Notes: a model not told the origin generated them from the sequence alone. Shown: positions 36,201-47,423, counted from the first letter of the stretch. The stretch: DNA of 64,000 nt from Sipunculus nudus (GCA_026874595.1 CM049317.1:15673382-15737381); one strand, 5' to 3'. A program made the numbers and translations.

Positions 36201-37734
36201 TGTCATGCAAAAGAACAATGACAACATTCAATTAAGGTAATTATTTTTCTCATTGTAGGTTTTCTCTAAAAATTAAGGGAGCTATCATCATAAATTCAAG
36301 TGTGGCAACGTTAGTCTGTAAAATCTGGATGTTAGGAAATTAGGCCTAAATACGACTGCACAGTAACATGGGCAAACGTCTAGGCAAGGAAAAGTAAGGC
36401 AAGACAATATTTGATTAACCTAATAGCAAAAACAGTCAAGGCCCTATTTACCCCACATGAAAGCTTTAAAAGATTATTTTCTCCTTATGATTTTTTACCT
36501 CTTAATCTTTTTGAACAAAGTTGAATATATGACATCGCAGCATGGACGTTTGTCCCCTGCGGGCAGAATCTATGCACAAACGATAGCAACCAGTTAAAAG
36601 TAAGTTGGTGTTAAATAATGCCTGGACCAAGTAGAATACTTCGCTCCTCACGCGGGCGGATATACATAGCATTCGTCCCTGATCTCCTCTCGTGTAACCG
36701 CTGCTTTTTATTGGAGGTTTTTCTGGAACTTCAGGGTGCGCACGGAACAAAGGATAGTAATCAGACCAATGAGAGGGTGGTACCGCATTGGGCATTTAGC
36801 TACTGATTTTTAACAATATAGTTCTCAGGCAATCAGTGGTAGTGTTACAGAGCTGGTCTTTGATGGCAGGCGACCATAAATGAAATAATTAAATAACGTA
36901 CATGAAAATGATGTTTGCAATATGTATCTATCGAAAGAAAAAATAAATGCCCGATTACGTCAAGGGAGGTCAGCTCTCTCGTTCATTCGATTTATCTTGT
37001 GAACCAACTAATTATTAGCTATACGACTATAAATAATGGACCTTGCAGATAACATATTTCTTGAAAATGCTCATAAGCTGAAAGAAACATTGTGCTTAAA
37101 GGAAAGAAATTCCGATATGACTCCTCGATAAGTAATCAGACCGTAACGCATTACGCCCAGCTAACCAAGGATTATATATTGTTACAAGACAGACGTACGG
37201 TCGCGAAAAACCAGCGGCGTTAAAGGCCTCTCAGGCTTAGACGTGGGCGCTTCAATAAATATCAAACTAGCCCCCCTAAGCCTTGGCTGAGGAAGCCGAT
37301 GTTTAGTCCTAGGATTGTTGAGTCACGGAAGAAGCTATGTTTGCATCTTATGGCGTTTAGGACATATAACTTAGTTTAGCTAAATAATGTTTAGCTCAAG
37401 GAGTGGGAGTAAGATATGTTTCTGCTTAATTTTTTCATTTAATTCTAATCCGAATTCGTACAGATCTTTGAGACATTTTGGTAATGCAAAACTAATTTTA
37501 AAAATTTCTTGGTTGAAACCGTTTTATCTTTGGAAGAAATCCTACAATCGTTCCCCTGGATGGCAAACCACATGTATAGTAACTACTATACCCGAACACA
37601 AACCTAAAGAAATTACCAAATCCCCGGACATTATAACGTTTAGTACACCTCAGCAAACGCACACTACAACTCAAGTTATTGTCCCACCGAGGTTATAACT
37701 TCCAGGTTTTTCGCCATTATAATGTACATTATAA
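36201..37734. other. Unassigned DNA with two weak open frames
   Basis: A GC-richer patch at 36502-36806 is open on both strands (97 codons minus, 62 plus). At 37387-37698 an ATG frame of 103 codons ends in a Pro/Thr-rich tail (ITFSTPQQTHTTTQVIV). Neither shows a domain, a splice frame or a partner copy that I recognise. A short match to the GGGCTGGCACA family lies at about 36755-36805. Confidence 0.35.
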
Positions 37735-39020
37735 AGTTGTATACGCTCCCGAGGCAGTGGAAATCTTGCGCTTCTATAGTCCGATTTAATCGGACTCAAT
37801 ATTATAAGGCCCTGCCATAATATTGAGTCCAATAGCTATACAGTGAGAGTTTCTATAATATAAGCCTCAGACTACACACCACCCAATGCCCTTGTAACCA
37901 GTGGCAACAGGTGTTCATTACCCAGTGCCAGCGCGTCATTCTTCAGTGCAGGGCCCGTTGAAACAAAATGTTACAAAAGTTTAGCTGTCAATCACTCGAG
38001 TCAGGGATGCTATCAGTGAGGTCATCAGGTGCGCCTATTCGACTGTTCTTCTCTGTCCCTATTAAACTCGCTGACATGCCTCTGACAAAAAGGTCAGTAA
38101 TGGTTAAAAAATGATGATCCAAGTTTAATTTTAGTTGCTATCGGAACCATAAAACACATACTTATTGTTATTTAAATGGTGTAATCCTGTGTCTTGCTGT
38201 TAGGCAATAAACAGGCAGTCAAAGAAGATGCAACGGATCCGTTGCATCTTCCGTGGCTTATATTGTAGAAACTCTCACTGTGTGGCTATCGGACTCAATA
38301 TACGGCAGGGCCTTATAATATTGAGTCCGATTAAATAGGGCTAGCGCTTCTAAAGAAGCAACTGATTTTCATGCTGCCAGCTTTGACCATTTATGATATA
38401 TTTATACACCAGATGCCGGTTCGTTTTCCGCCGAAAAATACTTGCGTATGATGTGACAAGCAGCCAACCAGATGCTAATAAACAAACACTCGACAGGCAT
38501 CCTGGCTCCGCCCATAGCTGCGCTTCAAGCGCCGCTTGATGAGTTTACGGTCGAATTTTAATTGCTCCCTCTGCATTCTCGCATCTTCGACCGTTTCGAT
38601 TATGACATTATGACTGTGTTAGCGTAGCCATGTATCTGTTGTCTGCAGAACTGAAACCAGCCAGCGGGATGTGCAAGCAGCCTTTGTTGTTACGTTTCGT
38701 TTGAATAACAGCTCACCGGCCGGGCATCCTATGTGCCCAAGGCCCTAAGGAAACCACGTCTGGGGCTATTCTCTCTGAGCCTGTGGCCTGTTAGCGGGGC
38801 GATGAGCTGTCAATCAAAACGAAATGAACATGATTGGCTCCGTGTATTCCTCGCTTGGCTGTGTCTTCCAGCACAAAGTCTCACCTGATTGGACAAAAAT
38901 ACAGTGCTCCCCTCTGGTGTAGAAATTCAGGATACGAGGCCATAACAAACAGCGCTAACGATATAGGTACTAGGCCTATAGTTAAAGCGCTGTGTAAAGA
39001 GCGTAAAAGTTATACTGCAT
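37735..39020 (+). repeat. Dispersed repeat family R1, copy A
   Basis: This element is shared with 62190-62645, where it lies on the opposite strand. Matching landmarks in order are CTCCCGAGGCAG, GATTTTCA(T/C)GCTGCC, CAACCA(A/G)ATGC, AACACTCGACAGGCATC, GCGATGAGCTGTCA, AAAACGAAATGAAC, GTGTATTCCTCGCTTGGCT and CATAACAAACAGCGCT. It ends in a conserved hairpin, CAGCGCT...AGCGCTG with inner arms TATAGG/CCTATA. Copy A is interrupted by the Mutator-like element at 37777-38343 and carries an extra stretch of about 230 bp (about 38517-38749) absent from copy B. Confidence 0.75.
37777..38343. mobile_element. Mutator-like MITE, 9-bp target duplication
   Basis: A 567-bp element is bounded by the exact 9-bp duplication GCGCTTCTA (37768-37776 and 38344-38352). 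Its inverted ends of about 100 bp begin TAGTCCGATTT and TAGCCCTATTT and match through GAGAGTTTCTA and ATATAAGCC. The unoccupied target is visible in repeat copy B near 62607 (CGCTACTAAAG). Long TIRs with a 9-bp duplication are characteristic of Mutator-like elements. No transposase is encoded, so it is non-autonomous. Each end is itself a hairpin: 14-bp perfect arms at 37792-37805 and 37817-37830. A perfect 28-bp palindrome sits next to the right end (38224-38251). Confidence 0.85.
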
Positions 39021-39194
39021 ACTCCATAAATGTTTCCATGAATAATACTGATCATTGTTTTTTTTATTTATATTAATGTCTTATGTGACATTAATATAAA
39101 ACACATGGAGGGTTTTTCAACAAACAACTAGAAATGTCTGGCATAAAGCATACCGTCGTATCAAAACACCACATTACTGCCTCCGCCCGGGGGT

Positions 39195-39345
39195 ATGCGT
39201 TCATCTAGTTTGTGTATGTGTATGGGTGTTTGTTTGTCTGTATTTGTTCACATTCTCACGCAATAATGAACGGAATATCATGGGATTTTCAGGGCACCTT
39301 GGGAATGGGCCATTAAAAAATCGCTTATATTTTGGTGTGGGTCCG
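39195..39345. repeat. TTTGTTTG-headed dispersed repeat fragment
   Basis: A GTTTGTTTGTCTG stretch is followed by ATGGGATTTTCAGGGCACC, AATGGGCCATTAAAAA and TTTTGGTGTGGGTCCG. From memory this layout is a widespread invertebrate repeat (usually ...GGAAGAACCCATTAAATTTTGGTGCGGATCC). There is no second copy in this window to confirm it. Confidence 0.35.
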
Positions 39346-39989
39346 TCTCATGTTCTGGATTCAGGAAGCACATCCAGGAATATTCACAAATGAGCAATCA
39401 CATATGCCCGATTGAACATTGGAATTAGGGCTGAATATTTGAAAGCAACCATATCTTTGGGACCATATGAACCTGGGAATATGGATAAATAAGCGAATGA
39501 AAGTATGGGTTACACAGTAACCCAAATTAAGGACCGGACACATGGCGGAGGCCTGCATTCCTGAGAATGCATATTTGTATTTATATACATATATATTTGC
39601 ATATATGTTTTCAATTGGACTCTTCCTTTCACACATGTGCGCCCCTAGTTGTTTTAAAAGGATAAAGCTATCAAGAATGACACTCTATGTGAGATCCACT
39701 TCTATGATTAAGTAATATTCCAAAGAAATCCGTCAGTTAGTTACTGAGGTAATATTTGGCACCGCAAGACTTATGTACACGAGCAAACAATCCTAAATCT
39801 TTGGTCATACACAATTTGAGGATATTATGTCTACCCGATACTGTAAAATCTTATGTTTCCGTTGAATTTCACTAAATATGGACCGATTAAAAAGGCAAAG
39901 GAGGCGTTTATTTAGTTTGATATCATCGACGATGATATCACTTTGCACTGCCTTCCTGGTCTTACGGGCCATTTCATGTTTGTGGCTTT
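39346..39989. other. Unassigned DNA
   Basis: No gene is seen. A palindrome, GATATCATCGACGATGATATC, lies at about 39920-39940. Confidence 0.45.
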
Positions 39990-40192
39990 TCTCAGCCCTC
40001 TAGCTGCGTACAACCAAAGCAGCCATAATAGGCACTAGGAAGTGATTCATTCTGCATTGTGCCGGTCGCCAAAGCCAAATCCTAGTGGTAGACATTGGCT
40101 AAGAGTCATGACGCTGAAAGCGGCCAGAACGGGATCCGAACCCATAACCTTGCGGGTCACAAGTCCAGCGCCATAACCACTACGTCACCAAT
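39990..40192 (-). repeat. tRNA-derived SINE
   Basis: On the minus strand TAGTGGTTATGGC (40170-40182) fits a pol III A box and GGTTCGGATCC (40132-40142) a B box, about 27 bases apart. Between them GGACTTGTGACCCGCAAGG reads like an anticodon arm. The roughly 130 bp beyond the B box (39990-40125) would be the SINE body. The tRNA-like part has mismatched stems, so it is not called a functional tRNA. Confidence 0.7.
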
Positions 40193-41307
40193 TTAGGTCA
40201 TGATCGATATCGTGTCAGACCTCAGTTTACTAAGCTTTTGCTTACTTGAATGGTCGATTCATGTTTTTGTCCAATTGTTTCTTTTATTTTATTTACATGT
40301 AGAGTTTTAACAGTTATATTACATATCTCTATCTAATCCCCAATTTTAGACCTGTAGCTCTACTTTTTTTCTGCTCCCTATCTGGACACTGGCAGTGTTC
40401 CATATAAATATTTTTCATTTTCGTAAGTGGAATAATGCAATTATATATTATATATAAAGCTTTCGGATCGGAGTCAAATAGATCCTGTGTACCACTTAAT
40501 GGTTTGTTTCATTAAGGTCTTCATTATTTATATATTTATTGCATTTATGTGAGATAACTACGTCAAACAATTACCCGATTTTCAAAAGAGGCGTTTATTG
40601 CAAAATGGAAGTGTAAATAATAGAAAATGATGAAAGAGAATCGCGATAAAATAATTCTGGATGATAAATATAGTACGGAATGATATCGAGAAGGGTGCGT
40701 AAAGGTAATAGTACTGTTTTATATTATGTCAGTAAAACATACATTATTAAAGGTTTTTGGCTAAATCCCAGTCCACGTTCTGTCTCGATACAAAGATCAT
40801 GAATTTAGAACAGAGCAGTGTTGATTCTCGTCAATGACGCGACATTTCAACTGCCGTTTCTGTGATTAATACACATATATTGAAGAATATTTATACGGTA
40901 AGATCTACATCTGCAGACTGCCGACATCGTAATTGAGATATATACATGACCTGGACCTAACTAAAACAGCAACTTTACATTTTCAGACACGAAGCAAAAT
41001 TCAGCGGCCATTTCATTGTAAATACGGATACATTCATGAATCATTAACTGACACCCCTGGGGTTTGAGACCATTTTTTTCTTAGTACCAGCAGCAATGGA
41101 CATTTTGTTGTCCATCAAGAAAAGTAATTTCGGAAGAAAACTCATCACCAGTTTTGCGTTAGAAGCATTCCTTACATGCCTATGGACAATAGGACGCATA
41201 CAATTGGTCCATAAAGCCGTGTACACATTTAACACCATCCCGGCCTTCTGACATTAGAGAGTCACAACTAGTGACTTTAAAGCTTGATGGGCCTCATGGC
41301 CTACAAG
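40193..41307. other. Unassigned AT-rich DNA
   Basis: No gene or partnered repeat. The region immediately to the right begins dispersed repeat R2. Confidence 0.45.
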
Positions 41308-41733
41308 TACACTGTCACTTAACATAAACCAGACCAATCGTTAGCTTTAGTATACTTTCTAACAACACGTAACATGAGGAGGAAATGTTTTAACTCGGCA
41401 TAATTGTAAATCTCTCCGCATGTTTGTTGAATTTCTGACCGTTTGAATACAAGTATGGCTCCCACGGGTACTGGTCGCAGCCAACTTGTAGGCGATACAG
41501 GAAATGACTCGTTACAATAGAAACGGAGTTTCAGTTTGAGTTGTGAGTTCAAATTTATTCTTTTGTGTTAAATCATGACTCGAAGCCTAATGTTATGATT
41601 ACGGGCTGTTTACCATGGCATGAATGCACCATATTGGAAGAACACTGCGATGCATTCCTCGATATGACTTGTATTACGACTCAAGTTAGGCTTACCAGCC
41701 CAATTTTAATGCCTATTGAGTCGGGTTGTCACG
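41308..41733 (+). repeat. Dispersed repeat family R2, copy A
   Basis: Shares ordered landmarks with 60903-61250 in the same orientation: ACATAAACCAGAC(A/C)AATCGTTAG, TTAGTATA, CT(C/G)CATGTTT, TTTTGTGTTAA, CCTAATGTTA/CCAATGTTA, GTTTACCATG, GCATTCCTCG, TATGGCTTGTAT or its variant, GTTAGGCTTACCAGCCCA and GCCTA(T/C)TG(A/G)GTCG. The copies differ by several indels, so they are old. Confidence 0.7.
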
Positions 41734-42556
41734 GCTAGTTCACACTGGACCCGTATTCTTTCGCGTGAAACCACACCTGAAGGTATTTTCGACACCAACT
41801 TCATTAATACCGTATTCGATTTAATGAAGTGAGACCATGCCTCAAATTACGCATATCGGATACGGATTCAGCAATGCGCAGACAATAGGGAGAAAATTAA
41901 CGCGCATGCGCTATGACTGCAACCAGAACGTTTTACGAGAATATAATCCAAAACTTATATATATGGTGCTGAATATGCGTTTTTTCTCTGGCAGTATGAA
42001 CGCGAAGTGTACTGAATAACGTATGTTGAATTCGGGACTAGGGATTCAGTATTGGACACGCTTGTTGTGTGAAAATGGTTTATGTCAAAACATTGGTTTA
42101 AGAATGGTGTAAAATGCTATTTACTATAAATATACCAACTGGAAATGATGAAAACGCTTTCTCGCATAAAGAAAATTTTCTCCGTCACTCTAAAGAAAAT
42201 ATATGTGGTCTATTTTTTAAGTAATAGATTGAATATGTGTTGGTTAAGAAAATACTTTTTATGTGATGGTGTATTTTATTCCATGTTTTAAGCATACGAC
42301 TATAAATAATTTGAGTCATATTTAACTAACTGGAATAAATTTGACTAAATATAAATAGACAAAAAGGTGTGCACCCCACAGAATTTGGTGCTTTTTGGTG
42401 CAATATGCGTTGCGTTGTGATAACGGTAAACTTCATTAAGTGTCGTTGTACATGAGAATATATCCCACTGCGTTTTTGTAAATTGTGTGTACATAATTTT
42501 GTCATGAATTTAGTTAATAGAATAGCTGTGAATCAAAGAAATTCGGCGACACAGCA
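41734..42556. other. Unassigned DNA with a GCGCATGCGC site
   Basis: GTTCACACTGG (about 41748) and AGTATGAACG (about 41994) make weak inverted ends around 250 bp, possibly a MITE. Within it lies the palindrome GCGCATGCGC (41902-41911), an NRF1-type binding word, and a 60-codon ATG frame (41837-42019). None is convincing alone. Confidence 0.35.
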
Positions 42557-42567
42557 ATGAATTGTAA

Positions 42568-42956
42568 ATGCTGTACACAGCGAATTATAGACAAACGGTG
42601 GCCAGTGTGTTTTCAAACAGAGCATGCAGTCAGTTACGTTTCTTACACAGTCAATTTAAACTCGCCCACAACAATATTAATCAGCTCGTTCATGGGGCTG
42701 AGTTTCAGCCTCATGCCGCTCCCAGGGGAGTCGCTCACCCAATTACATAGAACAAACCATCCAGGCTCTACAAAGTCGCATCGACAAATGGTCAATCCGC
42801 AGAGGGGCCCTTGTTCTGCCAATTGGTTGGAAAATCGAAACCTTGGTTCGCAGAAATTGGTTTGTTTTCTTGTTGGTCATACAGAAAGGCTTCAGCGCAG
42901 GACGAGCTATGGCTACAACAGAGGGTAGACCGCAGTCGTTGAAGAATCAATGGTTG
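42568..42956 (+). pseudogene. Frameshifted coding-like island, unknown
   Basis: Sequence quality shifts here from AT-rich to mixed composition. One frame from the ATG at 42568 runs 60 codons (LRFLHSQFKLAHNNINQLV, then HAAPRGVAHP). About 10 bases beyond its useful end another frame takes over and reads NYIEQTIQALQSRIDKW, then RRGALVLPIGWKIETLVRR, then NWFVFLLVIQKG and LKNQWLCNE before TAG at 42954-42956. Both halves have balanced residue use, so a protein-coding sequence with a frameshift near 42740 is a fair reading. It may be a decayed gene or transposon protein. A third frame (42557-42928) is also open, which weakens the case. I do not recognise the family. Confidence 0.3.
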
Positions 42957-43419
42957 TGTAATGAATAGTCTGGTTGATTAAGAGAGAAAATCTAATCTTT
43001 AATAATTTATTCTTATTTTGGTCTCACATGAGACCCAATTACTTTGTTTCTTGAAGAAAGCCTACATTTTACAAAGTCAGCCTAGAGCATATGTAAGTCG
43101 CATCATTGTTATTTAAAAAAAATGCACTCAGGCAGAAATGTCTACGGTTCATGATTGTTACAGATTAATTATATTTAGAATATCAATTATTTTACAAAAT
43201 CCGTATGTGCACACCTGATTTGAAACATTTCTTATTTCTGCTTACATAAAATACGGAAAGGTTTTCAAACGAGGTAAACTTATTTCTTGGAGAATATCAA
43301 TACGGTCGGTTTTGTTTGCAAGTTAATTATTTAAATGAAAGATATGATTTGATCACGGCAAGAATGGTAGAACTTGCATTATTACACAGTAACAAGAATG
43401 AAAACCTATGAATATTAAT
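42957..43419. other. Unassigned AT-rich DNA
   Basis: Nothing nameable. Confidence 0.5.

Positions 43420-43463
<44 letters not shown>
43420..43463. repeat. (GA)n microsatellite
   Basis: A GA run of about 44 bases with one AAAG interruption. Confidence 0.95.
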
Positions 43464-43892
43464 TACTCCGGCATTTAAGCCGCGTATATTGAATTCTTCA
43501 ATATATTTTTAATAACCAAGAAATTAATAGAACAAGATTAAATTTGAAAGCAACGTAAAAACATTTCTTATGGAGTATAAGATAATAATAAGCAAAACTT
43601 GTTTTGCAAAATAACACAGATAATATCATGTAATCTAGTGAGAAATATTTTCCGTCCTAGCAACAGTTACAAAGGTGATGAGCATGGTCAATTTCAAGTT
43701 ACAACTTTGTTGTTACAAAATATGGCTGAGGCTGACTCATAATATAACATATTAGCAGTTCTAGGAAATTGTACCCCCATTTTCAACGGCCATAGCTATT
43801 AACCATTCACCTTACAATTCCATTCTCCCAAAGCATAAAGCCAATTCTATGAAGTATGAAGCAAATGAAGTATAAAAGTATACTTAAATAAT
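43464..43892. other. Unassigned AT-rich DNA
   Basis: Nothing nameable. Confidence 0.5.
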
Positions 43893-44044
43893 ACACAGTT
43901 GGACCTGTCTGAAAGGCCACCTCTCTAATATAACCACCTGTCTATGAAGACTACCCTTGAGTTATAACTGATCAATCTAGTAAGACCCTGTGAATTAAGG
44001 CCACTTTTAGCCATGGTTGTCTTATTACACAGGTTTCATTGTAC
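43893..44044. repeat. MITE-like element, GGACCTGT ends
   Basis: The left end ACACAGTTGGACCTGTCT and the right end ACACAGGTTTCATTGTAC form imperfect inverted repeats. The interior carries GGCCACCTCT, ACCACCTGTCTATGAAGAC and GGCCACTTTTAGCC. Architecture parallels 15327-15492. Elements with 'CAGTxxAACCTGT' ends and internal GGCCAC words are common in invertebrate genomes. Confidence 0.5.
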
Positions 44045-45775
44045 TTCATATTTTAAATACAACAATATATCTTCCAAGTAGTAATGTTGGGATACAATTA
44101 TGCTTGTAACTGATATACATGTTATAGAATGGTCATAAAATGTTATGGAAGCATCAGTTTTGACCATGAAACAATGTCAACCCAATTACCTTGCTTTTCA
44201 CCAATTGGTACAGTTTCATTTGAAAAATCCCGTGTCTAAAAAATATCTGAGTTGATGTAATTATTCTTCCAGCAAAACTACCAGAGCACCTTATTTATTG
44301 ATGGTTTTGCTATGAAGGCCTACTCTGGGGGATTGACTCAATGTAATATGGGACTGTGTACGCCGGCCATGGAAATAGCGGTGTACATGCCAAAAAAAGC
44401 AGGTGCACTTCAGTTTTTTTCCGGCAAAAGACCGCTCTGCATATACCGAACCCTTTAGGCTTCGCGGTCTTTTTAAATCGTTACCAAATACTTACCCGAT
44501 ACCTAATGTATTCGAGTTTGTACGCTATCATAGCGCTCATAATTTTGAATTAAAGGAAGAAAGTATTTCTGGGGTGCATTGTTTTTGGACAAGAGGACTA
44601 TTACACAGAGATAGGCATTTCTTTGTCTTGCCTCAAAACAGCGGACCCAAGCCAGTACAATATAAGTTGTTATTCCTTATTTGGGGGTTATTCCATTCAC
44701 ATTTAAATCCTTACCTTAAAAGAACTTAAACACAGCTATTCACCTGTCTTGTTTATAGAATGTATGCAAGTTCTGGCTTACTAGCGTACATATTAATAAA
44801 CTGTAGGTAATTCCTGCTAAGACAGATTCTTAATACGCATTTGCCCTGGAGGTATGAGGTTGTATAGCCTGTATATCTACATATTGTCGGAAAACACGGT
44901 ACATATGCAGAAATGTGTTACTGAAGGAGACTGGTTGTACATGTGCGGAGGTAGAAAGGTCACTATTGCTGTTGCTGGTGAGATTATGTAGCAACACAGA
45001 CTTTTGATATTGGTAAAACTCGTTGGACGTGTTTGGAGTTTTGTGGTGGCCCCTATAGTATGTTATAACACGTAGATATCAGCAAAACGGACAACCTTTG
45101 CAACATGGAATCGGGGCTTCTTGGTTTATTTTTATTAGAGCTCCAAGGGATAATATTTCAGATATCAGAATCGGCATATAATTCTTATCCTATTCTTGCA
45201 AACATCCTAATTCAATGAATAATCCCATTATATCCTTACGAAAATGGAAACCGTCATATTTCTGAATCGTTTATCCGACAACTCGTTTATCCGAAATTCA
45301 AAGTAAGGCAAAGAACATTTTCGTTTCCTTGTAACTTACATTCCATACAGGATACATAATAAATGAAAAACAGGTAATGTAGAGAAATATTTGTAAAACG
45401 TATTATTTGCAGACTATCATGTGATACTTTTGCAATGTAAGAAATGTATCACATGCTTTTAGCAGGGCACTCAGAGGTATCTAGTTTTGCTGACAAATAT
45501 GGTGTTAGCGACAATTTCTTTGTACAAATTAGATATTTATATAGATAATTACCAATGTATACTTATTTATATACATGATGTACTGAATATACATAACTTG
45601 CATATTTGTGCACTCCTAGTTATATTTATTTATTGTTCAAGCAAATTTATATGAACTTAAAAAACAAACTTGGTTAAGCGGGACTTCCTTGCTTTACTAC
45701 TTAAAGTTTAAAGGAAAAGTTTAATAATGTTTTTTCCTTTATCATACCAATAGTTATAACAAATAAAAACGAGAC
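44045..45775. other. Unassigned DNA with one open patch
   Basis: From 44403 to 44729 a 108-codon frame is open (GTG start; aromatic-rich, ending HLNPYLKRT) and overlaps a second frame from 44356. No domain or splice context was identified. Confidence 0.4.
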
Positions 45776-45945
45776 ACTCTTCATGGCTCAGGTCGTGGTG
45801 AATCTCTAGAGATGGAGTGGAGAAAACCATGGGATATATACACCGGCTAATCAAGGCCACTCTCATGCATGGCGATATTGGGAATCAAACGTGGGTCGTC
45901 AGCGGAGGGAGTCGTGCTTGTAACCACTCAGCTGTCCAGGCCCTA
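45776..45945. repeat. SINE-like repeat, copy B
   Basis: Opens with CACTCTTCATGGCTCAGGTCG, as copy A at 12554-12690, then GGAGTGGAGAAAACCA. It ends in GGGAATCAAACGTGGGTCGTCAGCGG and CTTGTAACCACTCAGCTGTCC. This tail is the reverse complement of a tRNA-like B-box and A-box arrangement (CAGCTGAGTGGTTACAAG, then GTTTGATTCCC). Confidence 0.65.
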
Positions 45946-46485
45946 AAATTTCTCTTAAACATTGAACAGTCCGTGACTTTAGTGAGGATGGAAACAACAA
46001 CCAGATGGAAGAAGAAGAATCAAAAGAAGAATTAGATGAAGAATAAGGGATGGTAAAACACAAAGCACAATATATATTTCTTTTATTCAATATAATTCGT
46101 ATATATCTCTACTGTCTGATAACTGGTTACTTGATCGTGCAGGCAGTTTGTTTGATTTTGAAATGTCAGGTCAGGCACGGCACGTTTAATATTAGTACAT
46201 TAAGGTAATGCACATACCCATAAGTCATAAGAAATTTGCATTCTAATTAATGCAAGGCTCCGCTTGGTCTGCGGGAATACGGTAGGGCCTGTTAGAGTAT
46301 AGGAACAGCTGGTGACAGCTCTGCAATTGAGCAGCAGCGGATCCAGTGAAGGGGGACGTATCAGTAAATCCAAAAACACAAAAGGTCTCGAAATGTGACA
46401 ATATTCTTAATTAAAGCCAACTATTCACCTACATCTTCTTTATTATATATGCAGCTTCTAACTTATTCTGCCTTCCTATTAATTA
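45946..46485. other. Unassigned DNA
   Basis: A purine-rich stretch (GAAGAAGAATCAAAAGAAGAA) lies at about 46008-46040. No gene seen. Confidence 0.45.
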
Positions 46486-46493
46486 ACTCTAAG

Positions 46494-46839
46494 CAGGGGC
46501 GTCAATATAGGGGGGATGGGGGGTATATATACTCCCCACTTTTTGGCAAGGGGGGATGGTCAATGTTATCATACCCCCCACTTTTCAGAGAATAATATTA
46601 TAATATTGCAAATGAAATTAATTAATAAATAGAATCAAAGACTTTGGATCCATTAACTAAAAAATGTTATATCTATAAACCTTGCTTAGAATTCACGAAT
46701 ACACTTATTTTCTAAAACATAATAATTATCTGAAAAATGATATGAGTTTATATATATATATAACAGTTATATATATATATATATAATGTATATATATATA
46801 TAAATATATATGGTTGAATATGACACTCAGAGACGCTGA

Positions 46840-46900
<61 letters not shown>

Positions 46901-46941
46901 AACTCATCCCCCCCACTCTGGGAGAAAAATTGACGCCACTG
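46494..46941. mobile_element. hAT-type MITE with 8-bp target duplication
   Basis: The element starts CAGGGGCGTCAATAT and ends AATTGACGCCACTG, giving 12-bp inverted ends with one mismatch (CAGKGGCGTCAA). It is flanked by the exact 8-bp duplication ACTCTAAG (46486-46493 and 46942-46949). CAG-G-type termini with an 8-bp duplication are hallmarks of hAT elements. The interior has GGGGGGATGGGG-like and CCCCCCAC words near each end and is otherwise dominated by (TA)n. No transposase is encoded. Confidence 0.9.
46750..46899. repeat. (TA)n runs inside the hAT MITE
   Basis: Two groups of TA repeats (about 46750-46812 and 46847-46899) make up a third of the MITE. The second is more than 50 bases of uninterrupted TA. 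Expansion probably followed insertion. Confidence 0.95.
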
Positions 46942-46949
46942 ACTCTAAG

Positions 46950-47423
46950 TAATTCCTGTAAAGAAAAAATCTTATAACGTCTCTTTGATGGATGAATGAG
47001 CTTGTTTATCAACAGTCTGTTAGTAAACATACGGGTGTTGTTGACAAACGGATAAACCATGTTACTTAAAGTATATGGTTGCATATGGATTGAAAGGTCA
47101 CAAGTTTTAAAACACCCCTTTACAAGACTATAGTTCCTCTGACTTGCGGATGATCTCCTTGTTGAAGGTGTTTTGATTATTTTTTGTGGGCCCCCGAATG
47201 TTAGAAACACCTTGCTACAAACAAAATTAACAACACATTTGCAGTGGAAGCAGCATTTTCCGGCCTGTTTTCATAAAAGTTTCAAAGGATTATCATTATC
47301 TGAAAGACGTCGGATATAGGAATAGACCCCTTTAGCAATAACCGAAAATAAACAGCATGTAGAGACTGAACACAGTTTCTGGTAAGATGTCATATGGCTT
47401 TTATTAAATACATCGTCCTAAAA
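46950..47423. other. Unassigned DNA between two mobile elements
   Basis: Nothing nameable. Confidence 0.45.

Noticed and set aside
37387-37698. 103-codon ATG frame with a Pro/Thr-rich tail as a mucin-like gene
   Set aside because: No signal peptide, no repeat units, no splice sites, and the first half is AT-driven sequence.
41902-41911. GCGCATGCGC as an NRF1 promoter site
   Set aside because: It stands alone, inside a possible MITE, with no other promoter words or first exon beside it.
42557-42928. 123-codon frame overlapping the coding-like island
   Set aside because: Its residues look less protein-like than those of the two-frame reading; kept only as a caution in that entry.
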